Below the pieces are notes generated by a model, which had not been told where the DNA came from, searched no databases, and was given only the letters and a program-made list of their open reading frames with translations. Shown here in pieces: positions 37,543 to 51,862 of a stretch of DNA of 64,000 nucleotides (positions within the stretch are counted from its first letter, which is position 1; each line of letters starts with the position of its first letter). The stretch comes from Limnoperna fortunei (taxonomy: Eukaryota; Mollusca; Bivalvia; Mytilida; Modiolidae). A program made the position numbers and the translations under genes. The DNA lies in the NCBI GenBank assembly GCA_944474755.1, contig OX104122.1, forward strand, positions 20,051,714-20,115,713, read 5' to 3'.

Positions 37543-37827
37543 TAACATAGTACACAAATATCTGACAAGAGAGTTTGGCCAAATGTTCCCTTTCAAATCA
37601 GATGTGCAAGAATTTGGTCACACAAAAAATCCATTATTTTTTACTATTTTATAATTTTCTTCAAACTTTTTTTGAGCATTCAATTTGTTTATTTTATATA
37701 AAAAATGCAAAATTCCAGAATAAATATTATTTGAATATTAAAGACTTCACATCTACTTACCTGTGCACACCATTTTTACATGAACAAATATGTGAATGTG
37801 ACCACATATTTGACTGCATAAACATAC

Positions 37828-38017
37828 CTTTTACAAATTCCTTTTAACCATGTGTCTATAGACTTGAAGTAGTAGACTGTATTGGTGAAACTTTTTGCTT
37901 CAAATTTATAATGGTCGAATATCTGGACTTTTCCATTGTTCCATCGAGCACCGATAGTTTTCGGACCATCACCAAGCCATATTTCTACATGGGTCATGAA
38001 ATGCTTTTGATTCCTGG
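37828..38017 (-). CDS. NlpC/P60-like gene, catalytic-histidine exon
   Basis: This exon has 190 nt (2 + 62 codons + 2). The acceptor is TTTTTGTGTTTTTTTAG (AG at 38019-38018) and the donor is AAAAG|GTATGT (GT at 37827-37826). The junction with the previous exon makes Ala120 (G|CC) and this exon encodes residues 121-182. THVEIWLGDG at 128-137 matches the family's H-V-G-I-Y-L-G-x-G strand, so His129 is the predicted catalytic base. KTIGARWNNGKVQIF (139-153) follows. Bacterial members usually have I-H-A or a similar polar residue where this reads I-G-A (Gly142), so the third triad position looks changed. The domain closes with YYFKSIDTWLKGIC (168-181). The exon ends in phase 2 and joins the next exon as AG|T (Ser183). 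Reading past the donor gives a stop soon after. Confidence 0.9.
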
Positions 38018-38339
38018 CTAAAAAAACACAAAAAAATTAAATAACAGGAGAAATGCTTAAATAAAAATGGAAAGAAATCCATATTGAGGTATTGGACAAT
38101 GGTATTATAACGGTTAAAATTGTACAAAACAATGGGTAAATGTAAAAGTGGTTTTAGCAGTATTCCCGAAAGGTGACAGACAAAAGGACTAAAACGAATT
38201 TTGCTATCGTACGTTCTGACCAAGTGTCTGTCTCAAGAATGCTGAAAGTTCTAATAAAATTGCACAAGTGTCCTGAAAATATTGCTCATTATTGCTATTT
38301 TGCAGTATTTTCTTTTGATTTCGTGTGCAGTATTATTCC

Positions 38340-41300
38340 AACTCACTATATTACTAGCTATCTAGGACTAACTACCAACCATATGACAGAGAAAATTAAC
38401 ACGTAGATACAATGAATTAACTAACAGATCCCACATGGCTACCTAGGACTATCTACCAACCATATGACAGAGAAAATTAACACGTAGATACAATGAATTA
38501 ACTAACAGATCCCACATGGCTACCTAGGACTATCTACCAACCGTATGACAGAGAAAACTTAACACGTAGATACAATGAATTAACTAACAGATACCACATG
38601 GCTAACTAGGACTATCTACCAACCGTATGACAGAGAAAACTTAACACGTAGATACAATGAATTAACTAACAGATACCACATGGCTAACTAGGACTATCTA
38701 CCAACCATATGACAGAGAAAATTTACATGTAGATACAATGAATTAACTAACCAGCCCACATGGCTACCTATGACTATCTACCAACCGTATGACAGAGAAA
38801 ACTTCACACGTAGATACAATGAATTAACTAACCCAGCCAACATGGCTACCTAGGACTATCTACCAACCGTATGACAGAGAAAACTGAACACGTAGATACA
38901 ATGAATTAACTAACCCAGCCAACATGGCTACCTAGGACTATCTACCAACCGTATGACAGAGAAAACTGAACACGTAGATACAATGAATTAACTAACCCAG
39001 CCAACATGGCTACCTAGGACTATCTACCAACCATATGACAGAGAAAACTGAACACGTAGATACAATGAATTATCTAACTGAGCCCACATGGTTACCTATG
39101 ACTATCTACCAACTGTATGACAGAGAAAACTGAACATGTATATACAATGAATTAACTAACCCAGCCAACATGGCTACCTAGGACTATCTACCAACCGTAT
39201 GACAGAGAAAACTGAACACGTAGATACAATGAATTAACTAACCCAGCCAACATGGCTACCTAGGACTATCTACCAACCGTATGACAGAGAAAACTGAACA
39301 CGTAGATACAATGAATTAACTAACCCAGCCAATATGGCTACCTAGGACTATCTACCAACCGTATGACAGAGAAAACTGAACACGTAGATACAATGAATTA
39401 TCTAACCGAGCCAACATGGCTACCTAGGACTATCTACCAACCGTATGACAGAGAAAACTGAACACGTAGATACAATGAATTAACTAACCAGCCAACATGG
39501 CTACCTATAGGACTATCTACCAACCGTATGACAGAGAAAACTGAACACGTAGATACAATGAATTAACTAACCCAGCCCACATGGTTACCTAGGACTATCT
39601 ACCAACCGTATGACAGAGAAAACTGAACACGTAGATACAATGAATTAACTAACCCAGCCCACATGGTTACCTATGACTATCTACCAACCGTATGACAGAG
39701 AAAACTGAACACGTAGATACAATGAATTATCTAACCGAGCCAACATGGCTACCTAGGACTATCTACCAACCGTATGACAGAGAAAACTGAACACGTAGAT
39801 ACAATAAATTAACTAACCAGCCAACATGGCTACCTATAGGACTATCTACCAACCGTATGACAGAGAAAACTGAACACGTAGATACAATGAATTAACTAAC
39901 CCAGCCCACATGGTTACCTAGGACTATCTACCAACCGTATGACAGAGAAAACTGAACACGTAGATACAATGAATTAACTAACCCAGCCCACATGGTTACC
40001 TATGACTATCTACCAACCGTATGACAGAGAAAACTGAACACGTAGATACAATGAATTAACTAACCCAGCCCACATGGTTACCTAGGACTATATACCAACT
40101 GTATGACAGAGAAAATTAACACGTAGATACAATGAATTAACTAACCCAGCCCACATGGTTACCTAGGACTATATACCAACTGTATGACAGAGAAAATTAA
40201 CACGTAGATACAATGAATTAACTAACCCAGCCCACATGGTTACCTAGGACTATCTACCAACCGTATGACAGAGAAAACTGAACACGTAGATACAATGAAT
40301 TAACTAACCCAGCCAACATGGCTACCTAGGACTATCTACCAACCGTATGACAGAGAAAACTGAACACGTAGATACAATGAATTAACTAACCCAGCCCACA
40401 TGGTTACCTAGGACTATCTACCAACCGTATGACAGAGAAAACTGAACACATGAATTAACTAACCCAGCCAACATGGCTCCCTATAGGACTATCTACCAAC
40501 CGTATGACAGAGAAAACTGAACACGTAGATACAATGAATTAACTAACCCAGCCAACATGGTTACCTAGGACTATATACCAACTGTATGACAGAGAAAATT
40601 AACACGTAGATACAATGAATTAACTAACCCAGCCAACATGGCTACCTAGGACTATCTACCAACTGTATGACAGAGAAAATTAACACGTATATACAATGAA
40701 TTAACTAACCCAGCCCACATGGTTACCTAGGACTATATACCAACTGTATGACAGAGAAAATTAACACGTAGATACAATGAATTAACTAACCCAGCCCACA
40801 TGGTTACCTAGGACTATATACCAACTGTATGACAGAGAAAACTGAACACGTAGATACAATGAATTAACTAACCCAGCCAACATGGCTACCTAGGACTATC
40901 TACCAACCGTATGACAGAGAAAACTGAACACATGAATTAACTAACCCAGCCAACATGGTTACCTAGGACTATATACCAACTGTATGACAGAGAAAATTAA
41001 CACGTAGATACAATGAATTAACTAACCAGCCAACATGGCTACCTAGGACTATCTACCAACCGTATGACAGAGAAAACTGAACACGTAGATACAATGAATT
41101 AACTTGCCAGCCAACATGGCTACCTAGGACTATCTACCAACCGTATGACAGAGAAAACTGAACACGTAGATACAATGAATTAACTAACCCAGCCCACATG
41201 GTTACCTAGGACTATATACCAACCATATGACAGAGAAAACTGAACACGTAGATACAATGAATTATCTAACCGAGCCAACATGGCTACCTAGGACTATCTA

Positions 41301-43495
41301 CCAACCGTATGACAGAGAAAACTGAACACGTAGATACAATGAATTAACTAACCAGCCAACATGGCTCCCTATAGGACTATCTACCAACCGTATGACAGAG
41401 AAAACTGAACACGTAGATACAATGAATTAACTAACCCAGCCCACATGGTTACCTAGGACTATCTACCAACCGTATGACAGAGAAAACTGAACACGTAGAT
41501 ACAATGAATTAACTAACCCAGCCCACATGGTTACCTATGACTATCTACCAACCGTATGACAGAGAAAACTGAACACGTAGATACAATGAATTAACTAACC
41601 CAGCCCATATGGTTACCTAGGACTATATACCAACTGTATGACAGAGAAAATTAACACGTAGATACAATGAATTAACTAACCCAGCCCACATGGTTACCTA
41701 GGACTATATACCAACTGTATGACAGAGAAAATTAACACGTAGATACAATGAATTAACTAACCCAGCCAACATGGTTACCTAGGACTATATACCAACTGTA
41801 TGACAGAGAAAATTAACACGTAGATACAATGAATTAACTAACCCAGCCCACATGGTTACCTAGGACTATCTACCAACCGTATGACAGAGAAAACTGAACA
41901 CGTAGATACAATGAATTAACTAACCCAGCCCACATGGTTACCTAGGACTATCTACCAACCGTATGACAGAGAAAATTAACACGTAGATACAATGAATTAT
42001 CTAACAGATCCCACATGGCTACCTAGGACTATCTACCAACCGTATGACAGAGAAAACTGAACACGTAGATACAATGAATTAACTAACCCAGCCCACATGG
42101 TTACCTAGGACTATCTACCAACCATATGACAGAGAAAACTGAACACGTAGATACAATGAATTAACTAACCCAGCCCACATGGTTACCTAGGACTATCTAC
42201 CAACCGTATGACAGAGAAAACTGAACACGTAGATACAATGAATTAACTAACCCAGCCAACATGGTTACCTAGGACTATCTACCAACCGTATGACAGAGAA
42301 AATTAACACGTAGATACAATGAATTATCTAACCGAGCCCACATGGTTATCTATGACTATCTACCAACTGTATGACAGAGAAAATTAACACGTAGATACAA
42401 TGAATTAACTAACCAGCCAACATGGTTACCTAGGACTATCTACCAACCGTATGACAGAGAAAATTAACACGTAGATACAATGAATTATCTAACCGAGCCC
42501 ACATGGTTACCTATGACTATCTACCAACTGTATGACAGAGAAAATTAACACGTAGATACAATGAATTAACTAACCCAGCCCACATGGTTACCTATGACTA
42601 TCTACCAACTGTATGACAGAGAAAATTAACACGTAGATACAATGAATTAACTAACCCAGCCCACATGGTTACCTAGGACTATATACCAACTGTATGACAG
42701 AGAAAATTAACACGTAGATACAATGAATTAACTAACCCAGCCCACATGGTTACCTAGGACTATATACCAACTGTATGACAGAGAAAACTGAACACGTAGA
42801 TACAATGAATTAACTAACCCAGCCAACATGGCTACCTAGGACTATCTACCAACCGTATGACAGAGAAAACTGAACACATGAATTAACTAACCCAGCCAAC
42901 ATGGTTACCTAGGACTATATACCAACTGTATGACAGAGAAAATTAACACGTAGATACAATGAATTAACTAACCCAGCCAACATGGTTACCTAGGACTATC
43001 TACCAACCGTATGACAGAGAAAACTGAACACGTAGATACAATGAATTAACTAACCCAGCCCACATGGTTACCTAGGACTATCTACCAACCGTATGACAGA
43101 GAAAATTAACACGTAGATACAATGAATTATCTAACCCAGCCAACATGGCTACATAGGACTATCTACCAACCGTATGACAGAGAAAACTGAACACGTAGAT
43201 ACAATGAATTAACTAACCCAGCCAACATGGCTACCTAGGACTATCTACCAACCGTATGACAGAGAAAACTGAACACGTAGATACAATGAATTAACTAACC
43301 CAGCCAACATGGCTACCTAGGACTATCTACCAACCGTATGACAGAGAAAACTGAACACGTAGATACAATGAATTAACTAACCCAGCCAACATGGCTACCT
43401 AGGACTATCTACCAACCGTATAACAGAGAAAACTGAACACGTAGATACAATGAATTAACTAACAGATACCACATGGTTACCAACTGTATGTCACA
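38340..43495. repeat. 82-bp satellite, about 62 copies
   Basis: The unit is about CCAACATGGCTACCTAGGAC, TATCTACCAACCGTATGACA, GAGAAAACTGAACACGTAGA, TACAATGAATTAACTAACCC, AG (82 bp). Variants include AAAATTAACACG for AAAACTGAACACG, CCCACATGGTTACC for CCAACATGGCTACC, and a 70-bp form missing ACGTAGATACA (40447, 40928, 42873). Variant blocks recur, for example 39540-39720 and 39880-40060. The array begins about 320 bases 5' of the catalytic-histidine exon. Confidence 0.97.
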
Positions 43496-43665
43496 GAGAA
43501 AACTATTACTAACATACTGTAAAACATCAATAAGTATATAATATATGTCCTGTGACTACTGTCTGACAGCTTGTACTAGTGGTCGTTAAAATGACTTGTA
43601 CAAGCAGGTGTTACAAACATACATTATAGCTTCATCAGATCTAATATATTACTGATAATATTGCA

Positions 43666-46600
43666 CTGGTATATAAGACATCACTGTAGACCAAGTAAAC
43701 AGATCTACAAGGCATATCACTGTAGACCAAGTAAACAGATCTAAAAGGCATATCACTGTAGACAAAGAACACAGATCTACAAGGCATTTTACTGTAGACA
43801 AAGAACACAGATCTACAAGGTATATCACTGTAGACCAAGTACACAGATCTACAAATCATATGACTGTAGACAAAGAACACAGATCTACAAGGCATATCAC
43901 TGTAGACCAAGTACACAGATCTACAAGGCATATCACTGTAGACCAAGTACACAGATCTACAAGGCATATGTCTGTAGACAAAGTACACAGATCTACAAGG
44001 CATATGACTGTAGACCAAGTACACTGATCTACAAGGCATATAACTGTAGACAAAGAACACAGATCTACAAGGCATTTTACTGTAGACAAAGAACACAGAT
44101 CTACAAGGCATATCACTGTAGACAAAGAACACAGATCTACAAGGCATATCACTGTAGACCAAGTACACAGATCTACAAGGCATATCACTGTAGACAAAGA
44201 ACACAGATCTACAAGGCATATCACTGTAGACAAAGAACACAGATCTACAAGGCATATGACTGTAGACCAAGTAAACAGATCTACAAGGCATATCACTGTA
44301 GACAAAGAACACATATCTACAAGGCATATCACTGTAGACCAAGTACACAGATCTACAAGACATATCACTGTAGACAAAGAACACAGATCTACAAGGCATA
44401 TCATTGTTGACCAAGTAAACAGATCTACAAGGCATATCACTGTAGACCAAGTAAACAGATCTACAAGGCATATCACTGTAGACAAAGTAAACAGATCTAC
44501 AAGGCAATTCACTGTAGACCAAGTACACAGATCTACAAGGCATGTCACTGTAGACAAAGTACACAGATCTACAAGGAATATCACTGCAGACCAAGTAAAC
44601 AGATCTACAAGGCATATCACTGCAGACCAAGTAAACAGATCTACAAGGCATATCACTGTAGACAAAGTAAACAGATCTACAAGGCATATCACTGTAGACC
44701 AAGTAAACAGATCTACAAGGCATATCACTGTAGACCAAGTAAACAGATCTACAAGGCATATCACTGTAGACCAAGTACACAAATCTACAAGGCATATCAC
44801 TGTAGACAAAGAACACAGATCTACAAGGCATTTTACTGTAGACAAAGAACACAGATCTACAAGGCATATCACTGTAGACAAAGAACACAGATCTACAAGG
44901 CATATCACTGTAGACCAAGTAAACAGATCTACAAGGCAAATCACTGTAGACCAAGTAAACAGATCTACAAGGCATATCACTGTAGACAAAGAACACAGAT
45001 CTACAAGGCATTTTACTGTAGACAAAGAACACAGATCTACAAGGCATATCACTGTAGACAAAGAACACAGATCTACAAGGCATATCACTGTAGACCAAGT
45101 AAACAGATCTACAAGGCATATCACTGTAGACCAAGTAAACAGATCTACAAGGCATATCACTGTAGACAAAGAACACAGATCTACAAGGCATTTTACTGTA
45201 GACAAAGAACACAGATCTACAAGGCATATCACTGTAGACAAAGAACACAGATCTACAAGGCATATCACTGTAGACCAAGTAAACAGATCTACAAGGCATA
45301 TCACTGTAGACAAAGAACACAGATCTACAAGGCATTTTACTGTAGACAAAGAACACAGATCTACAAGGCATATCACTGTAGACCAAGTAAACAGATCTAC
45401 AAGGCATATCACTGTAGACCAAGTACACAGATCTACAAGGCATATCACTGTAGACAAAGAACACAGATCTACAAGGCATTTTACTGTAGACAAAGAACAC
45501 AGATCTACAAGGCATTTTACTGTAGACAAAGAACACAGATCTACAAGGCATATCACTGTAGACAAAGAACACAGATCTACAAGGCATATCACTGTAGACA
45601 AAGAACACAGATCTACAAGGCATATCACTGTAGACAAAGTAAACAGATCTACAAGGCATATCACTGTAGACCAAGAACACAGATCTACAAGGCATTTGAC
45701 TGTAGACAAAGAACACAGATCTACAAGCATATCACTGTAGACAAAGAACACAGATCTACAAGGCATTTTACTGTAGACAAAGAACACAGATCTACAAGGC
45801 ATATCACTGTAGACCAAGTAAACAGATCTATAAAGCATATCACTGTAGACAAAGAACACAGATCTACAAGGCATTTTACTGTAGACAAAGAACACAGATC
45901 TACAAGGCATATCACTGTAGACAAAGAAGACAGATCTACAAGGCATATAACTGTAGACCAAGTACACAGATCTACAAGGCATATCACGGTAGACCAAGTA
46001 CACAGATCTACAAGGCATATGACTGTCAACAAAGAACACAGATCTACAAGGCATATCACTGTAGACAAAGAACACAGATCTACAAGGCATTTTACTGTAG
46101 ACAAAGTACACAGATCTAAAAGGCATATCACTGTAGACAAAGAACACAGATCTACAAGGCATTTTACTGTAGACAAAGAACAGATCTACAAGGCATATCA
46201 CTGTAGACCAAGTACACAGATCTACAAATCATATGACTGTAGACAAAGAACACAAATCTACAAGGCATATCACTGTAGACCAAGTACACAGATCTACAAG
46301 GCATATGACTGTAGACAAAGAACACAGATCTACAAGGCATATCACTGTAGACAAAGAACACAGATCTGCAAGGCATTTTACTGTAGACAAAGTAAACAGA
46401 TCTAAAAGGCATATCACTGTAGACCAAGTAAACAGATCTAAAAGGAATATCACTGTATACAAAGAACACAGATCTACAAGGCATATCACTGTAGACCAAG
46501 TACACAGATCTACAAGGCATATCACTGTAGACCAAGTACACAGATCTACAAGGCATATCACTGTAGACCAAGTAAACAGATCCACAAGGCATATCACTGT

Positions 46601-49600
46601 AGACCAAGTACACAGATCTACAAGGCATATCACTGTAGACCAAGTACACAGATCTACAAGGCATATCACTGTAGACAAAGAACACAGATCTACAAGGCAT
46701 TTTACTGTAGACAAAGAACACAGATCTACAAGGCATATCACTGTAGACAAAGAACACAGATCTACAAGGCATATCACTGTAGACAAAGAACACAGATCTA
46801 CAAGGCATTTTACTGTAGACAAAGAACACAGATCTACAAGGCATATCACTGTAGACAAAGAACACAGATCTACAAGGCATATCACTGTAGACAAATAACA
46901 CAGATCTACAAGGCATATCACTGTAGACCAAGTAAACAGATCTACAAGGCATATCACTGTAGACAAAGAACACAGATCTACAAGGCATTTGACTGTAGAC
47001 AAAGAACACAGATCTACAAGGCATATCACTGTAGACAAAGAACACAGATCTACAAGGCATTTTACTGTAGACAAAGAACACAGATCTACAAGGCATATCA
47101 CTGTAGACCAAGTACACAGATCTACAAGGCATATCACTGTAGACCAAGTAAACAGATCTACAAGGCATATCACTGTAGACCAAGTACACAGATCTGCAAG
47201 GCATATCACTGTAGACCAAGTACACAGATCTACAAGGCATATCACTGTAGACAAAGAACACAGATCTACAAGGCATTTTACTGTAGACAAAGAACACAGA
47301 TCTACAAGGCATATCACTGTAGACAAAGAACACAGATCTACAAGGCATATCACTGTAGACAAAGAACACAGATCTACAAGGCATATCACTGTAGACAAAG
47401 TAAACAGATCTACAAGGCATATCACTGTAGACCAAGTAAACAGATCTACAAGGCATATCACTGTAGACAAAGAACACAGATCTACAAGGCATTTTACTGT
47501 AGACAAAGAACACAGATCTACAAGGCATATCACTGTAGACAAAGAACACAGATCTACAAGGCATATCACTGTAGACAAATAACACAGATCTACAAGGCAT
47601 ATCACTGTAGACCAAGTAAACAGATCTACAAGGCATATCACTGTAGACAAAGAACACAGATCTACAAGGCATTTGACTGTAGACAAAGAACACAGATCTA
47701 CAAGGCATATCACTGTAGACAAAGAACACAGATCTACAAGGCATTTTACTGTAGACAAAGAACACAGATCTACAAGGCATATCACTGTAGACCAAGTACA
47801 CAGATCTACAAGGCATATCACTGTAGACCAAGTACACAGATCTACAAGGCATATCACTGTAGACCAAGTAAACAGATCTACAAGGCATATCACTGTAGAC
47901 CAAGTACACAGATCTACAAGGCATATCACTGTAGACAAAGAACACAGATCTACAAGGCATATCACTGTAGACAAAGAACACAGATCTACAAGGCATATGA
48001 CTGTAGACCAAGTAAACAGATCTACAAGGCATATCACTGTAGACAAAGAACACAGATCTACAAGGCATATCACTGTAGACCAAGTACACAGATCTACAAG
48101 ACATATCACTGTAGACAAAGAACACAGATCTACAAGGCATATCATTGTAGACCAAGTAAACAGATCTACAAGGCATATCACTGTAGACCAAGTAAACAGA
48201 TCTACAAGGCATATCACTGTAGACAAAGTAAACAGATCTACAAGGCAATTCACTGTAGACCAAGTACACAGATCTACAAGGCATGTCACTGTAGACAAAG
48301 TACACAGATCTACAAGGAATATCACTGTAGACCAAGTAAACAGATCTACAAGGCATATCACTGTAGACCAAGTAAACAGATCTACAAGGCATATCACTGT
48401 AGACAAAGTAAACAGATCTACAAGGCATATCACTGTAGACCAAGTAAACAGATCTACAAGGCATATCACTGTAGACCAAGTAAACAGATCTACAAGGCAT
48501 ATCACTGTAGACCAAGTACACAAATCTACAAGGCATATCACTGTAGACAAAGAACACAGATCTACAAGGCATTTTACTGTAGACAAAGAACACAGATCTA
48601 CAAGGCATATCACTGTAGACAAAGAACACAGATCTACAAGGCATATCACTGTAGACCAAGTAAACAGATCTACAAGGCAAATCACTGTAGACCAAGTAAA
48701 CAGATCTACAAGGCATATCACTGTAGACAAAGAACACAGATCTACAAGGCATTTTACTGTAGACAAAGAACACATATCTACAAGGCATATCACTGTAGAC
48801 AAAGAACACAGATCTACAAGGCATATCACTGTAGACCAAGTAAACAGATCTACAAGGCATATCACTGTAGACCAAGTAAACAGATCTACAAGGCATATCA
48901 CTGTAGACAAAGAACACAGATCTACAAGGAATTTTACTGTAGACAAAGAACACAGATCTACAAGGCATATCACTGTAGACAAAGAACACAGATCTACAAG
49001 GCATATCACTGTAGACCAAGTAAACAGATCTACAAGGCATATCACTGTAGACAAAGAACACAGATCTACAAGGCATTTTACTGTAGACAAAGAACACAGA
49101 TCTACAAGGCATATTACTGTAGACCAAGTAAACAGATCTACAAGGCATATTACTGTAGACCAAGTAAACAGATCTACAAGGCATATCACTGTAGACAAAG
49201 AACACAGATCTACAAGGCATATCACTGTAGACAAAGAACACAGATCTACAAGGCATATCACTGTAGACAAAGAACACAGATCTACAAGGCATATCACTGT
49301 AGACCAAGTAAACAGATCTACAAGGCATATCACTGTAGACCAAGAACACAGATCTACAAGGCATTTGACTGTAGACAAAGAACACAGATCTACAAGCATA
49401 TCACTGTAGACAAAGAACACAGATCTACAAGGCATTTTACTGTAGACAAAGAACACAGATCTACAAGGCATATCACTGTAGACCAAGTAAACAGATCTAC
49501 AAAGCATATCACTGTAGACAAAGAACACAGATCTACAAGGCATTTTACTGTAGACAAAGAACACAGATCTACAAGGCATATCACTGTAGACAAAGAACAC

Positions 49601-50614
49601 AGATCTACAAGGCATATAACTGTAGACCAAGTACACAGATCTACAAGGCATATCACTGTAGACAAAGTAAACAGATCTACAAGGCATATCACTGTAGACA
49701 AAGTAAACAGATCTACAAGGCATATCGCTGTAGACCAAGTACACAGATCTACAAGGCATGTCACTGTAGACAAAGTACACAGATCTACAAGGCATATCAC
49801 TGTAGACCAAGTAAACAGATCTACAAGGCATATCACTGTAGACAAAGAACACAGATCTACAAGGCATTTTACTGTAGACAAAGTACACAGATCTAAGAGG
49901 CATATCACTGTAGACAAAGAACACAGATCTACAAGGCATTTTACTGTAGACAAAGAACACAGATCTACAAGGAATATGACTGTAGACAAAGAACACAGAT
50001 CTACAAGGCATATCACTGTAGACAAAGAACACAGATCTACAAGGCATATGACTGTAGACAAAGAACACAGATCTACGAGGCATATCACTGTAGACTAAGA
50101 ACACAGATCTACAAGGCATTTTACTGTAGACAAAGAACACAGATCTACAAGGTATATCACTGTAGACCAAGTACACAGATCTACAAATCATATGACTGTA
50201 GACAAAGAACACAGATCTACAAGGCATATCACTGTAGACCAAGTACACAGATCTACAAGGCATATCACTGTAGACCAAGTACACAGATCTACAAGGCATA
50301 TGACTGTAGACAAAGTACACAGATCTACAAGGCATATGACTGTAGACCAAGTACACTGATCTACAAGGCATATCACTGTATACCAAGTACACAGATCTAC
50401 AAGGCATATCACTGTAGACAAAGAACACAGATCTACAAGGCATATCACTGTAGACAAAGAACACAGATCTACAAGGCATATCACTGTAGACCAAGTACAC
50501 AGATCTACAAGGCATATCACTGTAGACAAAGTACACAGATCTACAAGGCATATAACTGTAGACAAAGTACACAGATCTATAAGGCATATGATTGTAGACC
50601 AAGAACACAGATCT
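43666..50614. repeat. 36-bp satellite, about 193 copies, with higher-order duplications
   Basis: The unit is about CATATCACTGTAGACAAAGA, ACACAGATCTACAAGG (36 bp, 12 codons). Main variants are CAAGTAAACAG, CAAGTACACAG and CATTTTACTG. All frames without a stop in the unit stay open, giving minus-strand frames up to about 1,460 codons (repeats of MPCRSVFFVYSD or ICLVDLCSLSTV) and plus frames up to 578 codons. Single-base marks repeat at long range: TACAAGCATATC at 45721 and 49390 (3,669 bp apart), and CATTGT(T/A)GACC at 44403 and 48144. A second scale is about 684 bp (CAAATAACACAG at about 46893 and 47577). It lies wholly in an intron. Confidence 0.97.
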
Positions 50615-51436
50615 CAGGGGTCACCACACTCTAAAAAAGTAGGGAGAAGTGACTTCTCCCTGATAGGGAGACTTCAGGAGACACTAGGGAGAAGTCAGAG
50701 GGTCCGTACAAATAATTAGTTTCGCAGTAGTTACATACATTTTACATTATTTACATCAATTTCCAGGATTTTTTCTCTTGTGTTTTAAAACCATAACACA
50801 CTTATATTCATTTTTTTTTCTTTCTTTTTCATTATTATTCATGGTATGCAATATCAAACAGCACATAACCTTTATCATTAATCAAAGTTGTACTGATCCA
50901 AATTGCTTCATGGGACACCCATCTACAGAACTTATCATGATGTCAATAATTACTATACCTCTTTATTCTTTCAAGTGAAGCTAAAATACTTATCAAAGAA
51001 AATTGTTAAAGTACAATACTCTTTGAAAGAACTGAAGTTTGAAACCAATTAAAAGTGTTTGTTTATCAAAAATATTACGATTTTTCATTATGGGCCATTG
51101 TACATTACTTTTCTTCGTTTTTCACTTCTGGTAATTAGTCACATCCGGTAAATAAACAAATGGCGCGTAATACATTTGAAAGACGTAAATCGTTTGAAAA
51201 TATGTTAAATACGCATATTGTTTGCCGTTTTTTAATTGGAATTACACATTTACTGATAAATTGGAAGGTCAGGGTGAAGTATTTGGACCAGATTTACAAG
51301 TATCTTATGTGAACCATCGGGGGACTTAAGGGAAATGACAGGGCGACTTCGACTTCGCTTTTGAGGCACCTTAGGGCGACTTCAGGTCCTAGTACGGTGA
51401 CTTTGTCGCCCACTTCGCCCAGTGTGGTGAGCCCTG
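50615..51436. mobile_element. 822-bp terminal-inverted-repeat DNA transposon (MITE-like)
   Basis: The left end CAGGGGTCACCACACT and right end AGTGTGGTGAGCCCTG are inverted copies with one mismatch. The element is flanked on both sides by GATCT (50610-50614 and 51437-51441), a probable 5-bp target duplication, although the host array itself is rich in AGATCT. Subterminal GACTTC and AGGGCGACTTC motifs repeat at both ends. It has no transposase: the longest frame (66 codons) looks random. Ends starting CAGGG with 5-bp duplications suggest a hAT-like or related superfamily; this is inference. Confidence 0.85.
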
Positions 51437-51441
51437 GATCT

Positions 51442-51862
51442 AAAACGCATATCACTGTAGACAAAGTACACAGATCTACAAGGCATATCACTGTAGACAA
51501 AGTACACAGATCTACAAGGCATATCACTGAAGACCAAGTACACAGATCTACAAGGCATATCACTGTAGACCAAGTACACAGATCTACAAGGCATATCACT
51601 GTAGACAAAGTACACAGATCTACAAGGCATATGATTGTAGACCAAGAACACAGATCTAAAAGGCATATCACTGTAGACCAAGTACACAGATCTACAAGGC
51701 ATATCACTGTAGACCAAGTACACAGATCTACAAGGCATATGACTGTAGACAAAGTACACAGATGTACAAGGCATATCACTGTAGACAAAGTACACAGATC
51801 TACAAGGCATGTCACTGTAGACAAAGTACACAGATCTACAAGGCATATCACTGTAGACCAAG
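51442..51862. repeat. 36-bp satellite, right block, about 12 copies
   Basis: This continues the array of 43666-50614 after the transposon. CAAGTACACAG and CAAAGTACACAG variants dominate, as at the right edge of the main block (50150-50560). The two blocks were therefore one array before the insertion. Confidence 0.95.

Larger units (their letters stand above)
17083..37827 (-). other. 20.7-kb intron of the NlpC/P60-like gene
   Basis: This is bounded by the donor GTATGT at 37827-37826 and the acceptor AG at 17084-17083. It holds 60-, 65-, 47- and 39-bp arrays, SINE copies and a 1.5-kb element, each listed separately. The first 640 bases on the plus side (17083-17720) show nothing beyond AT-rich sequence. 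Confidence 0.8.

Noticed and set aside
46229..50608. Minus-strand open frame of about 1,460 codons (and others of 578-1,073 codons over 43.6-49.4 kb)
   Set aside because: These are pure 36-bp satellite. The unit is a multiple of three and stop-free in several frames on both strands. There are no splice sites, domains or unique ends, and the array lies in an intron.
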